This document shows positions 1 to 8,939 of a stretch of DNA of 64,000 bases, piece after piece. The notes below the pieces were generated by a model, which had not been told where the DNA came from, did no database searches, and saw only the letters and a list, made by a program, of their open reading frames with translations. This DNA comes from Photobacterium lutimaris (lineage in GTDB: Bacteria; Pseudomonadota; Gammaproteobacteria; Enterobacterales; Vibrionaceae): positions 294,448 through 358,447 of the forward strand of contig NZ_PYMH01000003.1 of NCBI RefSeq assembly GCF_003025555.1, given 5' to 3'. Each line of letters starts with the position of its first letter. Positions within the stretch are counted from its first letter, which is position 1. The position numbers were made by a program, and so were the translations under genes.

Positions 1-1
1 A

Positions 2-253
2 TTGACCTTGGGGCTTGACCGAGACTCCGGTGAAATTGCCCATATGTTTGATGAGCGTAACGAAGCCGTCAAAGCAATGCTGGCGATGGCGATTAAAGCG
101 GCTAACAAAGCCGGGAAGTACGTCGGGATCTGCGGCCAAGGCCCATCCGATCACGATGATTTAGCTGATTGGTTGATGGAGCAAGGGATCGATTCGGTTT
201 CCCTTAATCCAGATACCGTGGTTGAAACCTGGTTGCATCTAGGTAAGCAGTAA
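2..253 (+). CDS. ppsA: Phosphoenolpyruvate synthase, C-terminal fragment (cut by window edge)
   Basis: These are the last 83 residues of PEP synthase, which converts pyruvate, ATP and water to PEP, AMP and phosphate in gluconeogenesis. The visible part is the end of the C-terminal PEP-binding TIM barrel. It carries the family signature GICGQGPSDH, whose Cys is the acid/base residue in PEP-utilising enzymes, and the usual ending SLNPDTVVETW. The reading frame is already open at base 2, so the apparent TTG start is only the window edge; the gene begins outside. A strong terminator follows 30 bases after the TAA stop. A degenerate stand-alone copy of the same domain lies at 56758-57639. Confidence 0.95.
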   Translation: MTLGLDRDSGEIAHMFDERNEAVKAMLAMAIKAANKAGKYVGICGQGPSDHDDLADWLMEQGIDSVSLNPDTVVETWLHLGKQ

Positions 254-282
254 TTCCGTACTGTTTAAATTAGCTGTTTATT

Positions 283-312
283 AAGGCTCACAAATAATGT
301 GAGCCTTTTTAT
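283..312 (+). terminator. Intrinsic terminator of ppsA
   Basis: A perfect 9-bp stem (AAGGCTCAC / GTGAGCCTT) with a 7-base loop is followed by a run of T. It sits 30 bases after the ppsA stop. Confidence 0.9.
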
Positions 313-370
313 TTTTAATTGTCGTTTTAAGTACTTTTAACGGGATTGATTATTTAACCGTATGGTTGAT

Positions 371-398
371 AAAAAAAGCCGCCAGTAAACGTGGCGGC
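371..398 (-). terminator. Intrinsic terminator of the GAPDH gene
   Basis: Read on the minus strand, GCCGCCA and TGGCGGC pair around a 7-base loop and are followed by seven T. It lies about 40 bases downstream of the minus-strand gene ending at 439. Confidence 0.85.
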
Positions 399-438
399 AA
401 AATTTGCTAGGAATATTATTATTGTGATGGAAGGGAAT

Positions 439-1878
439 CTACTTCACTTCGGGGTAAGTTTTGTAACGCACGCCCATCATCTGCTCCATGCAGTGGATCA
501 CTTGGCAGCTGTAGCCAAATTCATTGTCGTACCAAATGTACAGGACGCAGCGTTGGTCTTGGGCGATAGTCGCTGCACCGTCAACGACACCGGCATGACG
601 TGAACCGACGATGTCGGATGAGACGATTTCTGTCGACTCGGTATAGTCAATTTGGCCTGAAAGTGGCGAGTTAAGTGCCATATCTCGCAGGTAGGCATTG
701 AGCTCGTCTTTTTCTGCAAGACTATTGAGGTTCAGGTTAGCAACGGCCATAGAAACATTGGGGGTTGGTACCCGAATCGCATTTCCTGTTAATTTTCCTG
801 ATAGCTCAGGCAAGGCTTTGGCGACCGCTTTCGCCGCACCGGTAGAGGTTAGGACCATGTTCAGCGATGCAGAACGACCACGGCGTTCGCCATTGTGGAA
901 ATTATCAATGAGATTTTGATCGTTGGTAAACGAGTGCACCGTTTCGATATGACCGGAATCAATGCCGTACTTGTCATTGATTGCTTTTAGGATCGGGGTA
1001 ATGGCGTTGGTAGTACAACTGGCCGCCGAGATGATGGTATCGTCTTCTTGGATCACAGACTCATTGACGCCGAAGACGATATTTTTCAAATCACCTTTAC
1101 CCGGGGCGGTTAGTAGAACTTTTTCCGAACCGTTACAACCTAGGTGCTGGCTTAGTCCTTCACGGTCACGCCACATGCCTGTGTTATCGACAACGAGGGC
1201 ATTATGAATACCAAAAACCGTGTAATCGACTTCAGCAGGACTGTCGGCATAGATGACTTGGATATAGTTACCATTGACGATAATCGCTTTGCGGTGCTCA
1301 TCAACCGTGATGCTGCCATTGAATGGGCCGTGCACCGAATCTCGTCTGAGCAAGCTAGCACGTTTCTCTAAGTCGCCGTCTTTGCCACCTCGAACCACTA
1401 TTGCTTTAAGGCGAAGTGGGTAACCTTGACCACTCTTTTCTACCAATAGTCGTGCAAGTAGTCGACCGATACGGCCAAAGCCATAAAGAACCACATCGCG
1501 TGTTTCAACAGATTGGGTGCTGTTTAGTGATTCCAATAATGCAGTTTGTAGGTAATCACTGATATTGGCTTCACCTTCGTTGTTTGACCAGTAGCTGTGC
1601 GCAAGCTGGCCAATATCGACACGGCAAGGTGATAGGTCTAGGGCCGTTAGTGCTTGAATCAGCGGTAATGTTTGTGTAGGTGACAGCTCAGAACCTGTGT
1701 AGCGGCGGGAAAGACGGTGGGATTTAACGATATCGATGACTGAGGTATTTACGATTTGTTTGCCGAACATCAGGACTTCAACGCCTTTTTGCCGATAAAG
1801 CTGACCCAATAGCGGGGAAATAGATTCAGCATTGGTTTGGCTTGTTTGCCAGTCGAGAAGGTATTTTTCTGGACTCAT
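439..1878 (-). CDS. Long-form glyceraldehyde-3-phosphate dehydrogenase
   Basis: This 479-residue protein is a glyceraldehyde-3-phosphate dehydrogenase with an N-terminal extension of about 125 residues ahead of the normal enzyme. It catalyses the NAD(P)-linked conversion of glyceraldehyde 3-phosphate to 1,3-bisphosphoglycerate or the reverse. The dinucleotide-binding motif GFGRIGR is at about residues 133-139, the catalytic Cys is Cys288 in SAASCTTNA, and the C-terminal signature WYDNEFGYS is intact. Classical GapA is about 330 residues; the roughly 460-480-residue form is a second type known in Pseudomonas and Vibrionaceae. Lying next to ppsA, it may work in the gluconeogenic direction, which is inference. 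It starts at ATG 1878 and is divergent from the rhodanese gene. Confidence 0.9.
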   Translation of the reverse strand: MSPEKYLLDWQTSQTNAESISPLLGQLYRQKGVEVLMFGKQIVNTSVIDIVKSHRLSRRYTGSELSPTQTLPLIQALTALDLSPCRVDIGQLAHSYWSNNEGEANISDYLQTALLESLNSTQSVETRDVVLYGFGRIGRLLARLLVEKSGQGYPLRLKAIVVRGGKDGDLEKRASLLRRDSVHGPFNGSITVDEHRKAIIVNGNYIQVIYADSPAEVDYTVFGIHNALVVDNTGMWRDREGLSQHLGCNGSEKVLLTAPGKGDLKNIVFGVNESVIQEDDTIISAASCTTNAITPILKAINDKYGIDSGHIETVHSFTNDQNLIDNFHNGERRGRSASLNMVLTSTGAAKAVAKALPELSGKLTGNAIRVPTPNVSMAVANLNLNSLAEKDELNAYLRDMALNSPLSGQIDYTESTEIVSSDIVGSRHAGVVDGAATIAQDQRCVLYIWYDNEFGYSCQVIHCMEQMMGVRYKTYPEVK

Positions 1879-2286
1879 CGTTAGTTAGGACCTTTCACGT
1901 TAGGGAAGAGACCGCAGAGCGGGTTGTAATGTTTTTGTTATAATTTTATGGCGGTGAGTGTAACGGTTGTGTGGTTTTTATCCTAGTAAAATTATTGGCT
2001 TATAAATGTGATCTCGCGCAGGCTGAAACAGTGACATGGTGCAAGCTTTTAACAGCCCCTAACTTGTGGACCGTAAAATATGGCAGGACTTATTTTTGAA
2101 CGTTAACAAATACGTTAGCAATTTGACTCTCAAATTGAATATATCTGCAAATCAGTGCTTGCGATAACAATTAATTCTTTATAAACAAAAGATTACTGCG
2201 TCGCTAACTTGGTGCGTATTTTGCTGGTGTGTTAGTCATTACTAATAATGCGCGGCCCTTGGCCCAGAGAGCAAATAGGTTAAGTC
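1879..2286. other. Divergent intergenic region, promoters not resolved
   Basis: About 400 AT-rich bases lie between the divergent GAPDH and rhodanese genes. I see no open frame, RNA gene or strong hairpin. It must hold promoters for both directions, but I could not find a convincing -35/-10 pair with 16-18 base spacing. Confidence 0.5.
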
Positions 2287-3135
2287 ATGAGAATTACTTT
2301 TATATTGTTGTTCGTTGCTTTGTTGTTGGTGCCATCGACCGCATCGGCTTTGTCGGTTCAACAACTTGCAAACCAGTTAGAGAGTACTGGCCTCATCATC
2401 TATGACGGTAGGAGTAAAAAGGAATATGACACTGGACATATTCCCGGTGCTATTAGCTTTCCGTTTGGCCAAGCGTATTTCAATAAAGACAGGGCATTGT
2501 ACGTAAAAGGTCGGACGCAAATTACGTCGTTGCTTCGAGAGAAAGGACTGAAACGGGAGAAGCAGGTTATCGTGTATGACAATGGCGATCTTGTTAGTGC
2601 GGCTCGCTTGTTTTGGATTTTGACACTTTATGGTCATGACAATGTAACGGTGTTCGAACCCGGCTACTCAGCATGGTCCCAGAGCCAACCGATTGAACGC
2701 CAAGCACAGAATATTAAGCGAAGCAAATTCACGCCTAATTTTGATGCATCGGTCTATGCCAGTACCACCGTCGTCAAGTTGGCGACTTATTCGAAAAATT
2801 ACACCATATTGGATGTTAGAACCTTAGACGAATACCAAGGGCGAAAATCCATGAGCAGTACTTATGGCAGGATCCCCTCGGCTTTACATTTTCCTATTTC
2901 ATCCTTGGTTAAGGATGAAGCGGGGCAGCAGGTTGTAAAAAGTAATATTGAATTGGCTTCTTCCATCAGTCACCTAGAACGAGATAAAAAATACATTACC
3001 TATTGTAATTTAGGCAGAAACTCCACACTGGGTTTTTACGTTCTTAAAAGGGCGGGATTTGATGTTGCTTTATATGATGGCTCTTGGATTGACTGGACGA
3101 CGAGACAGTTACCGGTAGAACTTGAAAGGGAGTAA
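2287..3135 (+). CDS. Secreted two-domain rhodanese (sulfurtransferase-like)
   Basis: A 282-residue protein with a Sec signal peptide (about residues 1-21, hydrophobic core FILLFVALLLV) followed by two rhodanese domains. In the first domain the active-site loop position reads YDNGDLVSA and has no Cys, so it is inactive, as in classical thiosulfate sulfurtransferases. The second domain has TYCNLGRNST, a proper Cys-containing loop. The domain-end motif GYSAWSQ and the equivalent DGSWIDW are both present. The protein should act in the periplasm on sulfane sulfur or a small oxyanion; the substrate is unknown. Its stop lies 4 bases before the likely ATG of the histidine kinase, so the two are one operon. 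The start ATG has AGG seven bases upstream. Confidence 0.85.
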   Translation: MRITFILLFVALLLVPSTASALSVQQLANQLESTGLIIYDGRSKKEYDTGHIPGAISFPFGQAYFNKDRALYVKGRTQITSLLREKGLKREKQVIVYDNGDLVSAARLFWILTLYGHDNVTVFEPGYSAWSQSQPIERQAQNIKRSKFTPNFDASVYASTTVVKLATYSKNYTILDVRTLDEYQGRKSMSSTYGRIPSALHFPISSLVKDEAGQQVVKSNIELASSISHLERDKKYITYCNLGRNSTLGFYVLKRAGFDVALYDGSWIDWTTRQLPVELERE

Positions 3136-3139
3136 TAAT

Positions 3140-5047
3140 ATGGCGGGCCGTCGAATTAAATCAACAGTCGCCATGTGTACCAAAGGTGTACTGGCTCGCA
3201 GACTTTTTGTTGTTATTGGCTTAATCATGTTGGCCTCAATATTCGTATCATTGCTTTTCACCTACCAAGAAAACCTAAAGCGTGTGACAAGGAATGTTGA
3301 GGTGCTAATGAATACCTCTTCACCGTTGGTTATCGATACGTTTCTAAGACCCGACCTTGAAAGCTCCATTGAGTTAAACCGTTTTTTTTCTAATTATGAT
3401 GAAATCTCGGCGGTAAGTATTTTTGATCTTGAAGGCCAATTGAGCCATCGCTATCAGAATAACCCTGTTAGTCGATTATCGTCTACCGACGCTAAGCAAG
3501 CGGGAGTATTCAATTCAGGCTTTCATTTTAATATTGTCAGCGATATATCGTTTGGTGGTGAAGTTATTGCCCATTATACCGTTTATTATCAAGGTTCTTA
3601 TACAGTAAAAGATTTGCTGATTTCCCTAATACAGCTCTCGTTGCCTTTCATTCTTATGCTGTGTTTTATTCTTTATTATGTTTATACCCGTGTCACTAAA
3701 CCAATTTCTATGATTACTGAACAGCTTTCTTTAGTGGGGAAAGGGGAAGTCAGTTTACTTGAACTTACAGAGTCGGATAGTGAGGTGGGGTGCTTAGCGA
3801 GAAAGATACAGGCTTCAGATGCTAAGTTGTTTTTTAGAAACAAAAAGTTATTAGAGCTTAACCAAGCACTAGAATCCCAAGCCGAACAGTTGGATCGCGC
3901 CGTTAGAGTGAAAAGCGAATTTATGGCAAATATGAGCCACGAAATCAGAACGCCGATGAATGGTATTATTGGTTTTGTTCAGTGCCTGCAACAACGGAAC
4001 CTGGATCATGAGTCGAGTCAGCAGGTTGAGTACATTAGAGAATCTGCGTGTTCGTTATTAATTCTTATCAACGAGATTTTAAGTTACTCTAAACTTGAAA
4101 GCGGAAAGGTTGAAGTATCAGAAACGGTTTTTAACATGAGCCAGCTAATCCATTCATGCGTGCAAACGGTTCGATTAGATGCCAAAGCAAAAAACCTTGC
4201 AGTGAACATTAGCTTACCGGCCGAAAAGGACTGTTACTTTAATGGTGATGAACAGCATTTGCGGCAAGTTATCACAAACTTACTAGGAAATGCCGTCAAG
4301 TTCACCGACTGTGGTTTTGTGAATGTATCGGTCGAGATTTTGCAAGATAAAGCTCATGAAGCGGACTTATGCATTCGGGTCTCTGACAGTGGTATAGGGA
4401 TCTCTGCTGATAAGATTGAAAGCATCTTTGAGTCATACACGCAAGCTGACGGTTCTATTTCAAGGCTGTACGGTGGTACAGGGCTTGGGTTGACTATTTC
4501 CAGCCAGTTATGTGAGTTGATGGGGGCAAAGCTCGGGGTGATCAGCCAAGAAGGTGAGGGGACCGAGTTCTCATTTCGACTCTCGATTAAAAAAGCGTTA
4601 GCGGTCAGTGGTATCAAGCCGTTGGAGCCGCCTAAAAGTACAGAATGTGATTTATCGCAGTTTGCTCATACTCGTATTTTAGTGGCGGAAGACAGCCACG
4701 TGAACCAACAGTTGGTGATTGCTTTCCTTAAATCGATGGGATTAACCAACATCGATGTGGTTGATAATGGGGTTCAAGCTGTCAATTATATGAAAAACCG
4801 CAGACCGGATTTGATTTTAATGGATTGTCAAATGCCGGAGATGGGGGGCTTGGAAGCGACAGAAATGATAAGGCAGACCACTAATGGTAGACAGGTTCCC
4901 ATCATTGCGCTCACAGCGAATGTGATGGAAAGTGAAAAACAGCACTGCTTTGATGCGGGGATGGATGCTTACCTCGCGAAACCCATTATCAAAATTAACT
5001 TGTTTAGCACTTTACTCGGTGTACTGAGTACGGATGCCGTGAGTTAA
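3140..5047 (+). CDS. Membrane hybrid sensor histidine kinase
   Basis: A 635-residue hybrid kinase. Transmembrane helices lie near residues 22-41 and 158-182 and enclose a periplasmic sensor of about 115 residues with no family I recognise. A linker and coiled coil lead to the HisKA box FMANMSHEIRTPMNG (phospho-His near 267), then the ATPase N box (NLLGNAVKF), G1 (DSGIGIS) and G2 (GGTGLGL). A C-terminal receiver has its phospho-Asp near 562 in LILMDCQMP. There is no HPt domain, so a separate phosphotransfer protein is needed. I chose ATG 3140 because AAGGGAG at 3126-3132 is spaced 7 bases from it; a TTG at 3122 would overlap the rhodanese gene and lacks such a site. Coupling to a secreted rhodanese suggests that this protein may supply or bind the signal, which is inference. 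Confidence 0.9.
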   Translation: MAGRRIKSTVAMCTKGVLARRLFVVIGLIMLASIFVSLLFTYQENLKRVTRNVEVLMNTSSPLVIDTFLRPDLESSIELNRFFSNYDEISAVSIFDLEGQLSHRYQNNPVSRLSSTDAKQAGVFNSGFHFNIVSDISFGGEVIAHYTVYYQGSYTVKDLLISLIQLSLPFILMLCFILYYVYTRVTKPISMITEQLSLVGKGEVSLLELTESDSEVGCLARKIQASDAKLFFRNKKLLELNQALESQAEQLDRAVRVKSEFMANMSHEIRTPMNGIIGFVQCLQQRNLDHESSQQVEYIRESACSLLILINEILSYSKLESGKVEVSETVFNMSQLIHSCVQTVRLDAKAKNLAVNISLPAEKDCYFNGDEQHLRQVITNLLGNAVKFTDCGFVNVSVEILQDKAHEADLCIRVSDSGIGISADKIESIFESYTQADGSISRLYGGTGLGLTISSQLCELMGAKLGVISQEGEGTEFSFRLSIKKALAVSGIKPLEPPKSTECDLSQFAHTRILVAEDSHVNQQLVIAFLKSMGLTNIDVVDNGVQAVNYMKNRRPDLILMDCQMPEMGGLEATEMIRQTTNGRQVPIIALTANVMESEKQHCFDAGMDAYLAKPIIKINLFSTLLGVLSTDAVS

Positions 5048-5086
5048 AAAAGTCCCTGACTATAATGCGACAGTTCACAGTCAGGG
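5046..5086 (-). terminator. Intrinsic terminator of malZ-like gene
   Basis: CCCTGACT and AGTCAGGG pair across a 17-base loop. On the minus strand the hairpin is followed by a run of six T (5046-5051). It may also slow plus-strand transcription from the kinase gene. Confidence 0.75.
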
Positions 5087-5112
5087 CTTATTGATTATTA
5101 CTCTGTGGTGCA

Positions 5113-6969
5113 TTACAACGTCAGGAGTAAGCCTTCTTTTCCTGCAAGAGTGATATTGAGCACCCCATCTTTACATTCCCATTCGTCGCCAGTGATCAAC
5201 TCGGTCAAAACGGCGCTATCAGCGATACCTAACTGCCAAACCGGCAGGGTCAGCGCTTTTGATGCGTTGCTGTTATTGATTAAGGTAAGCAGTGTTTCAC
5301 TCCCCAGAGTTCGGGCGTAGGCCAGTTGTTGTTGCTCGGCATGCAGCCAGTGCAGACTTCCTTCCTGCAAAGCAAGGTGGGCTTTACGGGTGCCGATGAG
5401 CTTGCTGATAAAGTCGTAAGTAGAATTTGAGGTTTCAGTTCGTTCCCAAGGGAAGCAACGGCGGTTATCCGGATCATGGCCTCCTTCTAGTGCTACTTCT
5501 GTGCCGTAGTAAATGCACGGTGTGCCGACATAGGTAAATAGCATCAGTAGAGCCAGTTTCATGGTGTCTTGATCGCCTTCCAATGTCGTCAAAAAGCGCA
5601 TGGTATCGTGACTGTCCAGCTGGTTAAGCTGTGCCAGTTGGTTCTGCCACGGCACTTTACCGCGAACTTCTTCTAGCCACTGTGCAAACTCAGCTGCATC
5701 AATTTTACAGTTATGATAGGCGATATCTTTATTAGCAAAAAATGCTCTCACCGGGTGGGCAAAACCGTAATAGTTCATTGCACCATCTTCCTGATCACCT
5801 TCCAGCCAGCTGGTGGCTTCAAAGAAGTGTTCACCTAAGATATAACAGTCAGGATTGACTGATTTCGCGGCATTGCGGAAGGCTTTGACATAATGGGCAT
5901 TATTGGCAGCCCCTACGCCCTCACCGAGCATATGAATAACATCAAAACGCCAGCCATCAATGTTGTACGGCGGACGAAGCCATTGCTTGATCACGGCATC
6001 GTCGCCGGCATAAATATAATTTTGGACTTCTGGGTTCGAAAAATTGAGCTTGGGTAAGCTATCTATACCTTTCCAACCAATGTAATGCTCGCTGTCACCA
6101 TCGAACTGGTAGTGATTGCGGAAAGGGGAGTCAGGATTGCCAAATGCGCCGACGAACTCTTGCTGCTTCTGATAGCGATTAAACCATGGGTGGTTGACTG
6201 AGGTATGGTTATACACCGCATCCAGCACGATTTTCATATTACGCTGGTGGAGGTTGTCAACCATGGCGGCAAACTGTGTGTTATTTCCCAAGTGTGGATC
6301 GATACGGGTGTAATCAGTGGTATCGTATTTATGGTTACTCGGCGCTTCGAAAATAGGGTTCAGATACAGTGCCGTCACGCCGAGCTTTTCAAGGTAATCA
6401 ATTTTATCTTCAATCCCTTTGAGGTCACCGCCGTAGAATTCATTCGGACCATTGCTATTATGCGAACCCGATACGGGGGCCCCCCATTCTTTGGCGATAG
6501 TCGGGCGTTCATCGCCCTTTAGGCAGTACTCGTTATCCACCACACTGATCGATGGGTCGCCATTGTTGAATCTATCTGGGAAAATTTGGTAGAACACCTG
6601 ACTTTTGACCCACAGCGGTGGCTGATGTTGGGCGTTATATTTGAAATGTGACTCCCTACCAGGCATTCGAGGGCTGACCCCCTTGCTGTCCAGCCACCAT
6701 TGGCGGCTGTTCTGCATCACTTTGAAACAGTAATGGGTTAAGGCTTTATCATGGTTCAGTGGGATTTGGCCATGCCAGTACTGGAGCCTACCTTCGGCCT
6801 TCCCTTTTTCCATATCTATCAATAGTTCTTCGTTGTCTGGTTCACAACGAATGAAAATTGTGGAAATCAGTGTGTCAGCTTCGCTGACAAGCGTTAGGGT
6901 TAGAGAGTGTTTTGAAACCGTTACCCAGTGGGTGTCCTGTCCGTGGTAAAAAAAAGGCCTGGTCATCAT
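5113..6969 (-). CDS. malZ: Maltodextrin glucosidase (GH13 family)
   Basis: A 618-residue glycoside hydrolase family 13 enzyme that cuts glucose or short units from maltodextrins in the cytoplasm. There is no signal peptide from the chosen start. An N-terminal beta domain (about 1-120) precedes the barrel. Sequence blocks VFYQIFPDRFNNGD, FYGGDLKGI and LYLNPIFEAPSNHKYDT match MalZ of E. coli. The catalytic residues are visible: nucleophile Asp343 (WRFDVIHML), acid/base Glu380 (ILGEHFF) and transition-state Asp455 (LDSHDTMRF). The frame is open upstream to 7122, but ATG 6969 or 6966 gives the family N-terminus and normal length, with GGCGGAA upstream. No other mal gene is near. Confidence 0.85.
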   Translation of the reverse strand: MMTRPFFYHGQDTHWVTVSKHSLTLTLVSEADTLISTIFIRCEPDNEELLIDMEKGKAEGRLQYWHGQIPLNHDKALTHYCFKVMQNSRQWWLDSKGVSPRMPGRESHFKYNAQHQPPLWVKSQVFYQIFPDRFNNGDPSISVVDNEYCLKGDERPTIAKEWGAPVSGSHNSNGPNEFYGGDLKGIEDKIDYLEKLGVTALYLNPIFEAPSNHKYDTTDYTRIDPHLGNNTQFAAMVDNLHQRNMKIVLDAVYNHTSVNHPWFNRYQKQQEFVGAFGNPDSPFRNHYQFDGDSEHYIGWKGIDSLPKLNFSNPEVQNYIYAGDDAVIKQWLRPPYNIDGWRFDVIHMLGEGVGAANNAHYVKAFRNAAKSVNPDCYILGEHFFEATSWLEGDQEDGAMNYYGFAHPVRAFFANKDIAYHNCKIDAAEFAQWLEEVRGKVPWQNQLAQLNQLDSHDTMRFLTTLEGDQDTMKLALLMLFTYVGTPCIYYGTEVALEGGHDPDNRRCFPWERTETSNSTYDFISKLIGTRKAHLALQEGSLHWLHAEQQQLAYARTLGSETLLTLINNSNASKALTLPVWQLGIADSAVLTELITGDEWECKDGVLNITLAGKEGLLLTL

Positions 6970-7122
6970 TGTTATTCCGCCCTCAAAAGTCGATGTGCCC
7001 AATACCTTACTGCTTTTGCATGAAAATAGAATCCTCCCGAAGCAAAAAATATAGGCGTAGCAGGGGGCGTAGAGTCGATCTGTGAGTGAGTCGAAAATAT
7101 GTAGATAAAATGTCAGCCGCAA

Positions 7123-7572
7123 CTAGATTGAGCAGCGGCTGTTAGAGGTATAAGCGATTTCTTTTTTGCGCAGTGGCATGCTGTCAACAAGTTGGGAGAT
7201 GTGCTGCCAGTTGGTCTGTTTATTCCATCGGTGTTTTTCTAATCCGTCTTTACCTATCAATATAGCGGTATGGGTATCACGAGATATGTTGTAGAGCTTT
7301 TCCAAGCGCACGATGTCTTCCGGGCTGAACACATCTGTTGGTTTGTTATAGCCGTCTTTGGTCATGACCACCACTACGATGTCCCGCTCTTGTAGCATAC
7401 AGTCATGCATCAGCGATTCCTTGATAAAGGTATTTACATGCTGATCTTTTTCAGGTGCGAAATACAAAATACTACGGTGATTCCAATGCATAGAACCCGT
7501 AGGGTAGGACAGGGCGCTAACACTAAAACCAACCAGAATTATCGCCAATAGACTTGTTAACAGCTTACTCAT
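7123..7572 (-). CDS. Exported DUF4174 protein, thioredoxin-like
   Basis: A 149-residue protein with a signal peptide (LLTSLLAIILVGFSVSALS, about residues 4-22). The mature part matches DUF4174: an opening RSILYFAP strand, a central block of hydrophobic strands around VVVVMTKDG, and the closing TAILIGKDG with a following Trp. The fold is thioredoxin-like but the redox CxxC is absent, so it is not expected to be a disulfide oxidoreductase. It is probably periplasmic or membrane-associated; the function is unknown. It lies 153 bases upstream of malZ on the same strand, too far for clear coupling. Confidence 0.75.
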   Translation of the reverse strand: MSKLLTSLLAIILVGFSVSALSYPTGSMHWNHRSILYFAPEKDQHVNTFIKESLMHDCMLQERDIVVVVMTKDGYNKPTDVFSPEDIVRLEKLYNISRDTHTAILIGKDGLEKHRWNKQTNWQHISQLVDSMPLRKKEIAYTSNSRCSI

Positions 7573-7711
7573 TGTCGTCTTCCTTCCTGATGGTAGGTGG
7601 GAAAGCGGGTGATGACGCTGTATAAATCAGCGCTGCTGCCAATAACTAACGACTTTCATGTCGGATTGGATCAAAGGTGCGAGTGTTGTCTCATTGTTGT
7701 GTTTATTAGTA

Positions 7712-7763
7712 TATACCCAAGTAACTTCAACGCGCCTGGTTCAGTGAGATGACTTGGGTGATA
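7712..7763. repeat. Imperfect palindromic repeat, TATACCCAAG family
   Basis: The arms TATACCCAAGTAACTTCA and TGAGATGACTTGGGTGATA are imperfect inverted copies around a short centre. Related copies occur at 29281-29316, and half sites occur elsewhere in the window. It lies between convergent-type gene ends with no coding content. Confidence 0.6.
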
Positions 7764-7800
7764 GGTGGGTCAAGGAAGGAAAGTAGGGGAGGACCCTACT

Positions 7801-8724
7801 TCAAGAAACCGTGTATTTCGCCATGTGCTCTGCGACATAGTCGATAAAGACCCGCAGACGAGCAGGCATGAATTTGGTATGGGCAAACTGCAGAGCAATG
7901 TCGCCTTGGTAGTTGCCCTTGATGGTCCAGTCTTCCAATACCGGCTTCACGTCACCCTCAGCCAAGGCTCTTTTGATGACAAAGTCTGGGAAGATACCGA
8001 TACCTAAGCCATCCATGACACCACGCAGGCGCATTTGGGAGTGATTGACCGCATATCTACCAGAAACAGGGATTGTGTGCATTTCCCCATCGTTGACAAA
8101 GTCCCAAATATGATCAGTCGGTGTTTCGCCGAGGTAGAGGCAGTCGTGCTGTAACAGATCGGTTGGGTGGTTAGGTATCCCTCTTTGATCAAGGTAATCG
8201 GGGCTGGCACAGAGGCTCAGGCTGACTTTTCCCATGTGTTTTAGCACTAACCCTTCGGTCGGTTTTTCCGTCAGGCGGAACACCACGTCAATCCCTTCAG
8301 AGATAAGGTCGATATCGCCATCGCGCGCTTTGAGTTTCAACTCGATTTCAGGGTACTGAGTGAGAAACGGCAGTACCATAGGCTGTAAAACAATACTCAA
8401 GAACGCTTTAGGAGCGGCCACTGTCAACGATCCGGATGGCGTTTCGTGTTCAGAGACCGTGAATTCGACCGCTTGTTTGGTCGCTTCCAGTAAGGTACCG
8501 CATTGGTTGTAAATACCTTTACCCGACTCGGTAATGACCAGCTTGCGGGTGGTGCGTACGAGCAACTTGGCTGATAGGGTTTGCTCTAGCCGGGAAAGCT
8601 GTTTGCTCAGGGCCGAAGGGGTCACTCCCAGCTTTCTTGCTGCTGCAGTGAAACTGCCTTCATCAACAACAATTTTAAATACTGCCAGCTCTGGCATTAA
8701 GGCAATAAGTTTATTTGTGTCCAT
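7801..8724 (-). CDS. LysR-family transcriptional regulator, divergent from kbl-tdh
   Basis: A 307-residue LysR-type regulator. The N-terminal winged helix (about residues 8-66) shows the family pattern FKIVVDEGSFTAAARKLGV...SALSKQLSRLE. The rest is the two-lobed effector-binding domain with its hinge near residue 90 (SGSLTVAAP). It is transcribed away from kbl, and a T-N11-A dyad lies between them at 8811-8823, so control of kbl-tdh and of itself is likely but inferred. The effector cannot be read from the sequence; threonine, glycine or a related metabolite would fit the context. Confidence 0.88.
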   Translation of the reverse strand: MDTNKLIALMPELAVFKIVVDEGSFTAAARKLGVTPSALSKQLSRLEQTLSAKLLVRTTRKLVITESGKGIYNQCGTLLEATKQAVEFTVSEHETPSGSLTVAAPKAFLSIVLQPMVLPFLTQYPEIELKLKARDGDIDLISEGIDVVFRLTEKPTEGLVLKHMGKVSLSLCASPDYLDQRGIPNHPTDLLQHDCLYLGETPTDHIWDFVNDGEMHTIPVSGRYAVNHSQMRLRGVMDGLGIGIFPDFVIKRALAEGDVKPVLEDWTIKGNYQGDIALQFAHTKFMPARLRVFIDYVAEHMAKYTVS

Positions 8725-8810
8725 AATTCACGAGACCTTTTCCACGAGAGGGGATAATAGTCTGATTGCTCTTTGATTAGAATGGCTAGAGTTCAAAGAT
8801 CCTGTGAAAT

Positions 8811-8823
8811 TGCAATAATTGCA
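8811..8823. promoter_or_regulatory. Candidate LysR operator (T-N11-A dyad)
   Basis: TGCAATAATTGCA is a perfect palindrome around a single A and fits the LysR T-N11-A rule exactly. It sits 86 bases before the LysR start and 116 bases before the kbl start, where a divergent operator is expected. Confidence 0.5.
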
Positions 8824-8939
8824 GGTAAATCACCTAATCTATAAATGGAAATATTGCTCAAATAGACGGTTTCACCGTGTGTTTGTACCGGATGTCAATT
8901 GGTGGCAGCCGGTTGAACGATATTATTGTGAGGAACATC

